From Tricholomella constricta (Eukaryota; Basidiomycota; Agaricomycetes; Agaricales; Lyophyllaceae): a stretch of DNA of 64,000 bases. The stretch is taken from positions 310,001 through 374,000 of the forward strand of contig JAACJP010000018.1 of assembly GCA_013368375.1 (NCBI GenBank), given 5' to 3'. Made by a program: the position numbers and the translations under genes. The notes beneath the pieces were generated by a model that ran no database searches, was not told where the DNA came from, and was given only the letters and a program-made list of their open reading frames with translations. Positions 30,801 through 40,508 of the stretch are shown in pieces (the stretch's first letter is position 1; the number at the start of each line of letters is the position of its first letter).

Positions 30801-32992
30801 CCCGGCTCCAGTTCGATGGCGTGGTCCCATTGCTTGCGCTCTGGGAGCTCGTCGAACGCGACTTTGGAGAAGACATCTTCAAAGTCATGGAGGTGGGTCG
30901 GTACGGCGTCGCGGAACGTTTTGGGCACGGAGTTAGCAGCGTGCGCTTCCGCAAGTCGCTGCGATGTCGTTTGGCTGGCCCGAATATGTTCAGCGGTCGG
31001 GGTCGGGTGGATCGCGGTCGCAAAGATGCGATCGCCGTTCAGGAAGGTTTCCACCAGGAAGTCGTCGGACTCTGGGTCGGGTTCCGCCAGGATCGGAGTG
31101 TAGGGGAGGAACTCGTCGCCATCCGAGTCGTCCTCGACGTAGGGACTGGTCGGGGCACGCAGGTCGGGCTCAACTGTCGGAATGCCGTCGGCCCGACAAG
31201 CGTGAATTGCTGCGCGCACCTTGGTGCGTGCGCGTCGATCAGCCTTGACCTCGTCCTTGCAGGTGTCGCAGTGTGTCGGACAGCGGCTCATCTTTACCTC
31301 CTTGGTCGCCCAGTCGATCTCGGGGTTGTGGTTTTTAAGCCAATTGAACCCGAGGATCATGTCTTGTTTGCCTAACTGGGTGACCCCGAAGATAGCGCGC
31401 TCGGTGTGACCGTCGTACCGTAGCACTGCCTCCACAATACACGAGACAGAGCCAGCCTCGTTGAGGGTTCCGTCGACATTGTACACCGGGGACGACCGAC
31501 TGAGCGCCTTCGTTGTGAGCTTATGCTTTTCAACAAAGGCCGCATTGATGAAGCTGCCGGTCGCCCCGCTATCCACTAGTGCAGTGATCGCGTGCGACTC
31601 CTGAGTGTCGGTGGTCTCCAATTTGACGTCCAACCACAGGGATCTGGGGCAAGGGATGGCGGCGACCACAAGGCGACGTGGTAGGCGCTTCTCCCAGCGT
31701 GGTAGCCCACGGCGCGACCTAATGATCGGGTCGGGCGTTGGGTCGACCGACGGAGTCTGTGGGGCTGCTGTCTCCTCCAGAACGTCCATGGGTTCGACAG
31801 AGAGGGGGGCGAAACGGTTCCGACTGGTCGTGGGGAGTGGGCGACTGGTCTGCGATCCGACCGACAGCATGGGCTGAGGTGCGATGGTGCTAGGCAAGGT
31901 CGGAACGGGCAGTACGACGGGGGTCGGTGTCGTGTCAGCCGTGGTCATCTCCTGGCGGACCTGTCGGTGCATGATTAACCGATCCAAAGTCTGCTCCAAG
32001 TGGCGACAAGTGTCGTCGGCGGTTGGCGCTCTGACCGAAACCTCCGTCGGTGGAGTCGGTGCGGGGTCGGCATAACCGAGGAACTCCTCCTCTGTTCGCA
32101 TGATGAAGTCCTGCGAGCGCGCCATTGCTAGCCACTCCTCGATCTTCTCATCATGAGGTCGCCCAGTAGTGATGGTGCCCAGGCGTTGACAGAGCTGGGG
32201 GTCCATTCCACGACGAAACTTCATGACGAGGTGTCGCCCGTCGGGGTACCGAGCCTTGTGGCGCAGGGAACGGAACGAATCGATGTACTCATCGATGGTC
32301 CGACCATTCTGAAAATAGGCCGATGACTCGAGCGCAAGTGCGGCGTTGGCGACCTCGTTCATTGGGCAGAACTCGGTGGTGAAGGTCGCCTGGAAGTCGT
32401 CCCAGGTCGGGAAGGCTTCCTGGATTGTGGCGCATTGGAAAACCCGCTCCACGAAGTCAGCAGCACGACCATGCTGCATGAACGAAAGCACCCAGGCAAC
32501 GCGGGCATGCTCATTGGGAAAGTGTCTCGGGCACAGGAGCATGTACAGTTTGCACGCGTTGAGGAACGCGCGACCGCCCGACCGAGATCCATCGAAAATG
32601 GGCGGGAGCGACATCGGGGGCGACGCCGCTACGTCGCGCGACGTCGATCGGTGTTCGTCGGGTGTCGGGGTTACCCCCAACTGCGACTCCGACGAGCCGT
32701 TTGCTGCTATAGAGGCAGCGGGTGGGTTCCGTGTGAGGAGTGATTCGAAAAGAACGAACAGACGGTCCATACTAGCCGAGTTGGAGGTGTGGTGGGTGGT
32801 GAGAGCCGATACCATGGTTTCCAGACCCTCTAGTCGCTGCTCCGGCGTGAGCACGGGAGCTTGCGATGAGAGTGTTGTAGTTCCACGATCCGACATCTCG
32901 AGACGGGACTTAGCGACGGTCGAAGCGAACGGGCGTCTGACAATGCTGCGCGCGGCGAACACGTGTTTCGGCGCGAGGGCTTGACTCGTCAA
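27869..32992 (-). CDS. fused Gag-Pol polyprotein of element C
   Basis: 1707 codons open throughout; an ATG giving MSDRGTTTLSSQ matches the start of family-A Gag, so the first 32 residues may be leader. Gag capsid-like block RSGGRAFLNACKLYMLLC and VLSFMQHGRAADFV, protease LVDSGATGSFI near 473, RT YLDDILIY near 890, RNase H, integrase (VDFITELP, ISDRGPQF, DGQTERVNQ), chromodomain HYEVDKILDSRIFRKK. Where family A has the CCHC knuckle and the gag stop, this protein reads DDTCRHLEQTLDRLIMH straight into pol: knuckle and frame change are both absent. Whether such a Gag can package RNA is open; it may depend on Gag in trans. Confidence 0.93.
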   Translation of the reverse strand: MTSQALAPKHVFAARSIVRRPFASTVAKSRLEMSDRGTTTLSSQAPVLTPEQRLEGLETMVSALTTHHTSNSASMDRLFVLFESLLTRNPPAASIAANGSSESQLGVTPTPDEHRSTSRDVAASPPMSLPPIFDGSRSGGRAFLNACKLYMLLCPRHFPNEHARVAWVLSFMQHGRAADFVERVFQCATIQEAFPTWDDFQATFTTEFCPMNEVANAALALESSAYFQNGRTIDEYIDSFRSLRHKARYPDGRHLVMKFRRGMDPQLCQRLGTITTGRPHDEKIEEWLAMARSQDFIMRTEEEFLGYADPAPTPPTEVSVRAPTADDTCRHLEQTLDRLIMHRQVRQEMTTADTTPTPVVLPVPTLPSTIAPQPMLSVGSQTSRPLPTTSRNRFAPLSVEPMDVLEETAAPQTPSVDPTPDPIIRSRRGLPRWEKRLPRRLVVAAIPCPRSLWLDVKLETTDTQESHAITALVDSGATGSFINAAFVEKHKLTTKALSRSSPVYNVDGTLNEAGSVSCIVEAVLRYDGHTERAIFGVTQLGKQDMILGFNWLKNHNPEIDWATKEVKMSRCPTHCDTCKDEVKADRRARTKVRAAIHACRADGIPTVEPDLRAPTSPYVEDDSDGDEFLPYTPILAEPDPESDDFLVETFLNGDRIFATAIHPTPTAEHIRASQTTSQRLAEAHAANSVPKTFRDAVPTHLHDFEDVFSKVAFDELPERKQWDHAIELEPGASPTGTKVYPLSPAEQVELDAFLKENLETGRIRPSKSPMASPVFFIKKKDGSLRLVQDYRTLNALTVKNRYPLPLISELVNNLRGARYFTKLDVRWGYNNVRIKEGDEWKAAFRTNRGLFEPLVMFFGLTNSPATFQTMMNDIFRDLIAEGVVCVYLDDILIYTKTLEEHRRVARLVLDRLREHQLFLKPEKCEFEQTKIEYLGLIISHGQAEMDPVKVAGVSEWPAPRNKKEVQAFLGFTNFYRRFIQDFSHHARPLFDLTGKDVAWRWEESEQSAFQLLKEAITSGPVLMFPDDDRQYRIEADSSDFATSAVLSQESPTDGKWHPVAFYSKSLNAVERNYEIHDKEMLAIIRSLEEWRHFVEGAKHKVEIWTDHKNLEYFLTAKKLNRRQARWSLYLANFDFALHHRPGRSMGKPDALSRRADHGDGSADNADIVLLKPEFFAVRATEGLVLVGEEDDVLKAIRKGNRDGAQEDAVAKAAQLVKASKIAGRSLRFGEWGEEGGLLTFRGRIYVPNVPDLRRRIVEHHHDSKVAGHPGRWKTLELVSRNYWWPQMSRFIGSYTSTCDMCLRTKPRRQLPVGQLQSLPIPEGRWNVVSVDFITELPESNGHDAIMNIVDSVGKRAHFIASHTTCSALGAANLYRRHVWKLHGLPDAFISDRGPQFVAEFTRELYRLLGIKLSASTAYHPQTDGQTERVNQELEQFLRVFCNERQNDWEDLLPDAEFSYNNHVHSATQQTPFLLDTGRHPRMGFEPRRGASKNESADEFVERMKEAQEEAKAALSKAKDDMERYYNQRHAPAPDYQPGDKVYLDATDISTTRPSKKLSHRYLGPFVVQRRVGPLAYRLLLPQSMKRIHPVFHVVKLVPAVADPIQGRRADPPPPPDIIDDEPHYEVDKILDSRIFRKKLQYKVLWKGYGYEEASWEPREHVSAPDLVRKFHRDHPDAARHIRGIFTLSPAVFASITPHRVVAIQKGG

Positions 32993-33011
32993 CCTTGTCG
33001 GGTCTCTGGGA

Positions 33012-33189
33012 TTAGTCTATTCTGCTGTTAGGGCAACCTTACAGTGGAGCGCTATCACACTGACAAGGGGGAATCCGAAGTTATATTATGTACAGTAAGG
33101 AATGTAGTAAAGGCAGGCCTACCTGACAAGGGGGAATCCGAAGAGAATAGACTAAAGGATTCCCAGATGTCAGGGGAACGACTATATAC
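33012..33189 (-). promoter_or_regulatory. self-priming PBS, transcript start and TATA box of element C
   Basis: Two bases inside the 5' LTR the element strand reads AGAATAGACTAA (33023-33012); the complement TTAGTCTATTCT lies in the LTR at 33155-33144, about 30 bp downstream of a TATATA box (about 33183-33189). Same geometry as family A but with three changed base pairs, all compensated. Confidence 0.75.
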
Positions 33190-33559
33190 GACGTATGTAC
33201 GTGAGGGCAGGTCCTCTAAGGTATACTGTACATGTAATGACAGGGAAGGGTCAGTGGCGCGTGTATGTACATGTCCCCGACGCTGTCCGACCCTCGTGAC
33301 TCAGGGTGCAGGCACGAGGTTGGGCGCGTGATCATCTGAGGAGTGATCGGTCACGTGCTCATCCGAAGAATCGGATGGTCACGTGATCGCAGTCAGGGGA
33401 CGGTTGGTGATTAAATGAGTGTATGGGTATGTAGGAGTATGAACACAACGCTGGGGGCGGAGCGTCGGGGATGCGATCGGGATCGGGACGAGAGCGATCG
33501 TGCGCAGTCGGGGGACGACCAGAGAGCGTCGGAGGGCGTGAACGGGAGTTCCCCTGACA
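33026..33559 (-). repeat. 5' LTR of element C (534 bp)
   Basis: Matches 27335-27868 in the parts compared; followed by TSD CCGAT at 33560-33564. The 80 bp beyond it (33565-33644) are the leader of element B. Confidence 0.95.
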
Positions 33560-33644
33560 CCGATCGGGTAAGCAGGGGGGTGGGTGTGGTTGGCCTGCGA
33601 GACAGCGTGGCCCTGAAGACGGGTTACTGATGTCAAAAAAAAAG

Positions 33645-34066
33645 TGTAAGGGCGCCTGCAGGGGCGGGCCTTCACTGGGTTCGGCTTAGATTGTTCACAC
33701 AGTAGACAGGGTAACAATATCTTCGTTGCGCGGGGGAAAGAGTCAGTCTACGGCGTGTAAGTAAATCAATGGGGAAGAACCGACCTTCGTTGCGCGGGGG
33801 AAAGAGTAAGGGCAACGAAGGGGGAGGGAGATTAATGAATGAAATGAAAGGGTTCTTAGGATGAGTAATCAAGGAAGTAAAGCGTACGAAAGGGAATGGT
33901 TGATACCTAAATGTAAGTGTATGGCTTCTTGTCCGAGGGGCCTGTGTGGCCCCGAGGGGAGTGTGTTGAAGGTAGTATTGTAGCCGAGTGTAGCTACACT
34001 CGGCTAAATGATCATGTGACTTGGAGTGGTGAGCTCGATGCGCCATCAGCGCGTGGCGGGCTTACA
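33645..34066 (-). repeat. 5' LTR of element B (422 bp)
   Basis: Matches 22054-22475 in the parts compared. A run of nine A (+ strand) lies just inside it; no tRNA-like PBS was recognised. Confidence 0.94.
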
Positions 34067-34654
34067 AAAACGTAGTATTCCCCGACGAACGGCTATGTAT
34101 ATCATCAACGTACGCCACCATTGCTCTGCATTTTTTCTTGAATTCTTGATAGGATTTTGGTTAGACTCTACTTGGAGACTCTGTTATGGTACGCTGAGAC
34201 TAACATTTGTCTCAGGACTCTCTTGACCGTGACTGGATCCTGGTTCTTAGGTTTGGCGCGTGTACGTTATTTGGGGACGAAACTGGGGGATGTGTGCTGT
34301 GCCTGTGATTCAGCTATGCCTTCACTACTCCTTTGCAACTCGATATTGACTACGCCCTAAAGCTGCTGTTCTTAGTCTGTTCGCATTCGCCTTCCATAGT
34401 CCGTCGAATGACCACCGTCATTCTCGTCCTGCAGTTTTTGAAAGACCAGCGTAATTTTAATACATCCATTTCGACTTAATGCTGTATACTGTTATCGTAC
34501 CATCTCGTCCCCGCTTACTTGTATCCCAGTTCTAGCCCGTATCGACAAGGAATGGAAATACACAAAAACAGATGTATTTCACTACCATTGCAACATTGTC
34601 ATCAAGAGTTCGAACGAAGGGTACGCAAGGGCGACAGACAGCTATGTACATAGT
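34067..34654. other. intergenic, 3' flank of the inositol oxygenase gene
   Basis: No gene seen. Begins with the TSD AAAAC of element B and should hold the 3' UTR and polyadenylation signals of the minus-strand gene that follows. Confidence 0.55.
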
Positions 34655-36111
34655 TTACCATTCAATAACTTCAGGGAAAAACTTATCGATGAGGGCTGTA
34701 TAGTAGGGTTTCAAAGCGGCCGGATCGACACGATCGTCGCTCTTGCTGTACAAGTCATATGGGTTGAATGCGCGGACCGCATCCAGTGCTTTCTGATCAG
34801 CAGCACAGGTCAGGTGCTGATATGCTCCCTCGCGATGCCACCTGTCGAAGTGCGTTGGAGCAGTTGAGCGATTGGGATTCCCAGGATTGGAGAATAATGA
34901 TCGACGTACGGATAAAAACTGTGGTATCGGATCATGGCAAGCCCTTCGGCAGGCAAGCTGCATTGGTCCTTGAGGACGAGATAGAGATACTGCATGCATC
35001 AAAAGAGTTAGAATTAGTTAGGCGTCGCCATGGAGAAAGATAGGATGGGTGATAGAACCTCGTCGTGGCCCCATGATAGCATCACGTTCTCCAAACCACA
35101 GTTTGGCTTGTACACTCCGTATTTTGTGGAGTAGATTGCGTCGTTGAAGTCTGGATTCCCGGAGAAGGTCTCTGGATATATGATCTTGTCGGAATATTGG
35201 CATCCGACGACTGTGGCGAGAGGTTAAGTGGTTGATAGGTGAATGATTTTAATACAACGAACCGAAGGTGTCCTAGAGAGTCGTGAAACTTGGATATTAG
35301 CGGTCGGATTGAGCAACGGCGGAAATTTGGGATACCCCAACAACATCCCATTGACCCCTGTCGATAAAAAAGCGCATATAAGCTGCGAGTTCAGAACTAT
35401 GCATAGTAGGGGGGACCACCTACTCGGAACCAAAAAAGTACAATAATTTACCGAGGTCATGGACGAGCCCCACGACCTGCATCCATTCCGGTTTACCGTC
35501 CCTGCGGATGGCCTCGGCGGTCTGGAGGAGGTGCTCGATCTGGGAGACGTCCGTCTGAGTTCGGAGTTCAGGGTCAGATTGATGGTGTACTATGTCGCTC
35601 GATTATCAGGGAGATTGGACTGACGTCAGGGTCGGAATCGTCGATGAGAGTGTTGAGCTTCTCCATGGCTTCCCATATGCCTAAATTTGAAGACGCATGA
35701 GTTGGTACGGCTATCGGGGGGTGGATACTCACCCATGCGAGCGCGCACAGACTTTCTGAACTTGACTCGGGCCTTGATGTTAAATTCTACAGTCTGCTTT
35801 TCTAGCATATATCCCACATTGAGCAAGCATACAATATAAGGATACCTATTCAAGTGAGAGTTGCACACCGTGTTGTTCGTTATAAAAATCTTTCACTTTG
35901 TCGCAAGCCGCCTCGAATTGGCGGAACTTCGTTTTGTCCTTCGCAGAGTCGAATTGGGTCTGCTCATCGTAGAGCTTCCCCTTCAAGACGTTGACTGTAT
36001 TGTATTCAGAATCGTGCACCTGGACATGGGACATGGACTTGACGCATCGAACATACCTAGGTCGACGTCGTCCGATACGGCTTCGAGCTTGGGTGAGTCA
36101 GGAATATGCAT
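34655..36111 (-). CDS. MIOX: myo-inositol oxygenase (MIOX), 10 exons
   Basis: Oxidises myo-inositol to D-glucuronate in the cytosol with a di-iron centre. Splicing these exons gives 295 residues with no stop: 36111-36057, 35994-35869, 35801-35733, 35680-35625, 35554-35424, 35357-35336, 35272-35263, 35210-35059, 34989-34910, 34841-34655. All introns are GT-AG and 50-70 nt. Metal ligands are present: H in [16 protein letters not shown] in [15 protein letters not shown] in LSWGHDE, H in [10 protein letters not shown] and D in [11 protein letters not shown]. Exon 7 is only 10 nt (GACACCTTCG) and supplies the conserved D-T-F; exon 6 is 22 nt. Another in-frame ATG at 36168 is cut off by a stop at 36121-36123, so 36111 is the better start. 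Host gene, apparently functional. Confidence 0.92.
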
Positions 36112-36739
36112 GTTTACGGGCTAGGTGGGAAGCAACAGGTCCGTGGGTTTTGAAGGAGCAGAGGTCATGAAAGCGTTTGTGTTGGGGTTTGATTGCAAGC
36201 AAATGAGTAATGGAGTTGATGTCAGGAATTGTGGAGAGGAGTTCTGAGGTCAGGTCACGGTCAAGCGTAGAATAAATTTGGACATTCCAACCTGGGAGAA
36301 CTGCCGAAAACGGGCATAAAGGGTGGTGGGAAGCACAAGTCCCACACAGTGATTGCGCTTATAGAAATATATTCAGTGGCTTGTCAGGTTAGCGACGTCT
36401 CAGTTTTCAGGATGACATCTGGACGGACCATCACAAGACACCGCAATTTCATGCACTGCATAAAACGGGACAACATAAAAGACATATCCGATTCTTAGCA
36501 CAAGGCAGCCAAACATTTCAACAAGGAACTAGATCGAAAAGGCCAAACGAAAGCAGGAAAGAAAGAATAACCTGAAAACGACAAAGTTCGTAAGCCTTTA
36601 CACCAGCCTTGGTTCTTGAGCCGACAGATGTATGACAGTGTATGACTGTCGCCAACACGAACCACATGGACGTGGACACGAAGGTATCGGCAATGGGTAT
36701 ATAACATCCGACGTCTCGTTCATGCAATTTAAGGCCTCG
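36112..36739. other. promoter region of MIOX and intergenic DNA
   Basis: No further gene supported. Short ORFs on the minus strand at 36495-36727 have no recognisable domain. Confidence 0.5.
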
Positions 36740-37180
36740 TTATCCGTGGTGTATCTGGCCAGTGTGTCGAAGCCCCCCGCGCGCTTCCTTGAGTGGTGAG
36801 AATAATGTGCTGTTGTCGTACTCTTCGAGTATTATATAGGCCGAGGAACGTCGATAATTAGTCCAGGTGTTCAGGTTGAGGCGCTCAGCGGTAGTTCCTT
36901 GTGAATCGGGGCGACTGAGTTCATGGGCACCAGGGGATTTAAGCACCCTTGGGAGACTTTCTGGCTACACGCAAGTCAAGGCCTCGTTATCCGTGGGGCA
37001 TCGGGCTGTGCCAAACCTCAGGCGGTGAGAATAATGCGCTGTTGTTGTACCCTTCCGGTACCACCGTAACGGCCGCGGAAATTCGATTATTGGTCCGGGC
37101 GTTCAGATGAAGGCGCTCAACGATGGTCTCCTGCGAATGGGATGAGTTCATAGGCATTAGGTGATTAGAGCATCCCTAAG
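36740..37180. repeat. diverged tandem duplication, about 230 bp units
   Basis: Two units, each beginning GCCTCGTTATCCGTGG (about 36735 and 36973) and sharing GGTGAGAATAATG, CGCTCA and TGAGTTCATRGGCA in the same order. Neither unit has a conserved reading frame. Origin unknown. Confidence 0.7.
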
Positions 37181-37329
37181 TGAATGCCTGGTCGAGGCCC
37201 GTCACAGTCGCCCTGTCCGACAAGGACCCAAATGTGACATCTCATGAGCATTGGGACGTAAGGATCATGAATGCAAGTGCACCTCCAGACCTGTCCGGGA
37301 CGACGGCGTCAGACTTGGATTATACTAGC

Positions 37330-38435
37330 AGCGTCCTGAATTTCACCTCGCGAGCGGCATAAATTGCGAGACCTATGGGTACAGCTAGGCCGGCGCTGAA
37401 ATTAGCCAAATCCTGAATGTGGTAGATGCGACACGGTCTGGTTGTCTGAGGTAAAATCAGAGAAGCTCTCAGAGCCACCGCACTTTCCATTGAGCGGCGC
37501 CGTGAACTTGATACCAAGCAAAAGAATGGAGGACGCGCTTTGCGAATTGGGATGCCTTGCATTCTGTCCGAGAGCGTCTCCCGCCGCCCCTCCCGCTGCT
37601 GAATCAATGTTTGCCGCCTCTGCCCTTGAGGGGAGCGATTTGCGCATACAGAAGCTCCAGAGTGGCGTACATCCATGTGTTGCCTTTGTACTGGGTTAAT
37701 ACAATAAAAAGCCCTCCTTGACTAAACAGATACATTGCTTAGCGAGAATCATGTTTAGAAATGAAACCAAACGAGTGTACGCATTGGGGCCTATTGCTTA
37801 TCGATAGACGTACAGCAAGGCATGATCATCGGATAGCCTCAAGGCCCTAGGGTACAGGTAGGCCCGCGCTGAAAGTAGCCATCACCTGGATGGGAAGTTA
37901 CGACACGCCTGGCATCTGATTTAGAACCACTCACCTGTTCCGGTAAACATGAGTTTTCTTACCACCACTGAAGTACACGGCCGGCGAAGAAATGTCCTGG
38001 CGAAATACTATTGGTGCCACCGCCCTTTCCACCGAGCGGCGCCGTGAGGTTGATACAAAGCAAAGGAATCGAGGACGCGCTTTTGCAATTGGCTGGCTTG
38101 CATCTTGTCCTAGAGTTATCCCGCTGCTGTCCTCTACCCTGAAAGGAAGAGGGAAGTTTGGAGATAAAAAGCACATACATTGTCAGAGGAAGGTGTAGAG
38201 TTATCAGATCCGGTGAGCACGAAGTAATTCGCGCATACAGAAGCTCCGGAGTGGCGCACATGGCACAGAATCCATGGCCTCGTGTTTCCTTTGTGCTGGG
38301 CGCATTGCTCAGCGGAGCTCCAGACGTGTAAGAGAATAAAACCAAATAATGGGGGATATGCCTTGGCGCCTGTTGCTTATCGATGGCTGCAAGGCATAAT
38401 CATCGGATAACCTCAAGGCCCTCTAGTCGGAGCAA
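37330..38435. repeat. second diverged duplication, about 530 bp units
   Basis: Unit 1 (about 37340-37860) and unit 2 (about 37850-38430) share, in the same order, a GTACAG-TAGGCC-GCGCTGAAA block, TTCCA-TGAGCGGCGCCGTGA, GGACGCGCTTT-GCAATTGG, GCGCATACAGAAGCTCC and a tail with TGCTTATCGAT and ATCATCGGATA. Minus-strand frames match weakly (SASSILLLGIKFTAPLNGK and SASSIPLLCINLTAPLGGK) but are broken, so these could be remnants of a duplicated gene that I do not recognise. Confidence 0.6.
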
Positions 38436-39489
38436 AATGGCAAAATTAGGGAGACACCATGGCCATTTTTGCATATTCCGGTCAGAGTAGTCGTGCTTGT
38501 GACCCAGGGTATAACACGACCTGATTGAGTCATAAACGTGTATGGACGCCCAACGACTATGACTTTGACTTTGACTCACCGACTCGGCCGAGTGCGATAC
38601 GGTGGTTACTCGGTATGTTGAAAATTTACCTTAATGTTTTCGAATCTCCATTTATCTTCCAGTCCGCCGCGCGGTACACAGCAAGGAGGTTACGAGCGAG
38701 TCATCGATTATCGATGATCATGAGTGCGTGAAAAAGGAAAGCACCGGGGGGTCGAAATATGGCCGGTCGCCCAACCAACGCCACCACATGTACAGATCGA
38801 GATCGAAAATTTCGAAGTCCGAGTCTGTAGCACCGTATATAGGACAACAATAGGATTTTTGCCTGCCTGCTTAAGAAGCTGCGAAAAGGCCACAGCCTCG
38901 AGAACGTGGCCATTTCCGCGTTGAAATGCAATCAGCAGTCCAGCTTGAGGATTCCGCCAAGACGACCCGAGGTTCTGCAGACTGGCGCATGTGCCGCAAC
39001 GCATTAGAAAAGGTCTGTCATGTCGTTTTCGATTACCAGTCCCTTATACACACGTTGGCAATGACAGTGGAAAAAGGAAATGTCATTAATTTTCTCCTGT
39101 ATGTTTGAAGTGTTGTATGAAGACTTGAGTTCGATCGAATAGTGTCAGCATCTTCGTTCTCAGGAGGCCATGGATGACGTCGTCGAAATGCTGAGAGTCA
39201 GCCGTCTCATTGATACACGTATAGAGTAACGAAAGGTGCACCTTCGGAAATGAGAACCCGAAATGGTGCGAAACGTAGAGAGCATAGAGAACGAAGGGTA
39301 TACGATTAACAACCTGACGCCGTTAAATTTCGATCTACTTTGCATATATATATAAGTCGAATTAGAGTGTTTATAAGACGGATACGCACTTGGCTTCGGG
39401 TCGTCACCGCAAAATGAATCATGATAGAAAAATAAATGTACGGAACGGGCATGACAAAGCGAACGTTAGCCGTGATGGGAGGGGAAGGA
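38436..39489. other. intergenic; no supported gene
   Basis: Short ORFs on both strands near 38525-39108 have no recognisable motif. The last 350 bp are A/T-rich and should hold the 3' end of the minus-strand gene at 39490. Confidence 0.5.
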
Positions 39490-40508
39490 TCAGAACATTG
39501 ACGAAAGTGTCCACACGATCCAGAACACGCCGAGTATGCTCAAGTTCGGTGCTGACAGCCCAGGAACGCCGCCCACGAGAGGAACTGCCTCCCCAATCGT
39601 TTGGTTCAGACAGCTCAGGAGAGCCTTGTCGATGTTGTCGGGAAGTGGGACGTCAGGAGTACCCTCTACTGCAAAGACGGCTGTATTATTGTAGCCGTCA
39701 AGGCTGAGTGCGACACTGCTGGCTCGATAGTACTGGACCGTCTGCTCTGGTTGTGGAAGGGCTGAAAGCGAGTCTTCATAAGGAGACGGCGCCGAAGAGG
39801 TGGACCCGTTCAAATTACTAGAGCAGCTTTCCTTGATATCGGTGATCAATGACGCGACGGTTGTGTTGTCGGCAAGGAGTCGGTACGTTGTGTTGGCTGA
39901 ATTGGAAAAGAAGATAGCAGTAGCCAAGGGCCCTCCTGGACGGCTGCTGTTGTTGGGTCGGCCATACTGGAAAAAAAAGATCATTAGCAGCATTACGATG
40001 ACATGGAGTCGATGCCTCTACCTCGGAGTTGTGCAAGTAGGCACCTGCACCGAGGCCGCCAATGCCACCGAATGCAAGAGGCCAAAATATGAAAGGAAAT
40101 CCACGTCCAGTGACACCTCGCCCAGCAACGCCCGGATATCCGCTACCATATTGCCTATATTGACGATGATGAGATGTGAGCATGCTTCGATGTCAGAAAG
40201 ACGCACGAATTTCCGTAAACCTGATTTCGTGAGCCACCACCTGAGGCGCGGCCAGCAAAGGGTTGACCAGCTGGAATAATTGAGGATCTTCCACCTCCAG
40301 GCCCGAACGGCGTTGCGCTCTTGGTAGAACCACCCGAGCTGATAGGCGCGGAACGGCCAGCACCTCTTCCGCCTCCTGACGTGCCACTGCCACTGCCGTT
40401 GCTTCCGCCAGACTTTCCTCCTCCACCACCTCGCCCACCTCCACCCTTTCTCCGGTACAATTTCTTCAACCTTTCATGAGAAGGCACAGAGATGAACGGC
40501 ACGAACAT
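39490..40508 (-). CDS. glycine-rich conserved basidiomycete protein
   Basis: Three exons (40508-40207, 40154-40022, 39966-39490) splice in frame to 303 residues starting MFVPFISVPSHERLKK. Residues 20-55 are Gly/Ser/Arg-rich. A Y-G-S-G-Y-P-G and GRGFPFIFWPLAFGG segment with a short hydrophobic stretch follows, then an extracellular-looking domain with N-x-S/T sites (NSSRPGGP, NTTYRLLADNTTV), PQPEQTVQYYRASSVALSLDGYNN and SCLNQTIGEAVPLV. The C-terminus ends in a hydrophobic tail (ILGVFWIVW), perhaps a membrane or lipid anchor. I know this architecture from many Agaricomycete proteins of unknown function; no enzyme motif is visible. No clear signal peptide, so an upstream exon may be missing. Confidence 0.8.

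Larger units (their letters stand above)
27335..33559 (-). mobile_element. Ty3/gypsy chromovirus C, nested in B
   Basis: 6225 bp with 534-bp LTRs and TSD CCGAT at 27330-27334 and 33560-33564. One fused gag-pol ORF. LTRs and gag are diverged from family A, yet most of Pol is nearly the same protein. It must be younger than B, and its own LTR copies look identical. Confidence 0.96.
22054..34066 (-). mobile_element. Ty3/gypsy chromovirus B (split by nested element C)
   Basis: 422-bp LTRs at both ends, TSD AAAAC at 22049-22053 and 34067-34071, PPT GGGCGGGGAGGGG beside the 3' LTR, and a single gag-pol ORF. Element C lies in the leader between the 5' LTR and gag, so the coding region is untouched but the transcript is interrupted. 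Without C the element is about 5.8 kb. Confidence 0.96.

Noticed and set aside
36111..36168. Upstream ATG (36168) as the start of myo-inositol oxygenase
   Set aside because: The frame meets a stop at 36121-36123 before the conserved N-terminus, and no usable intron removes it.
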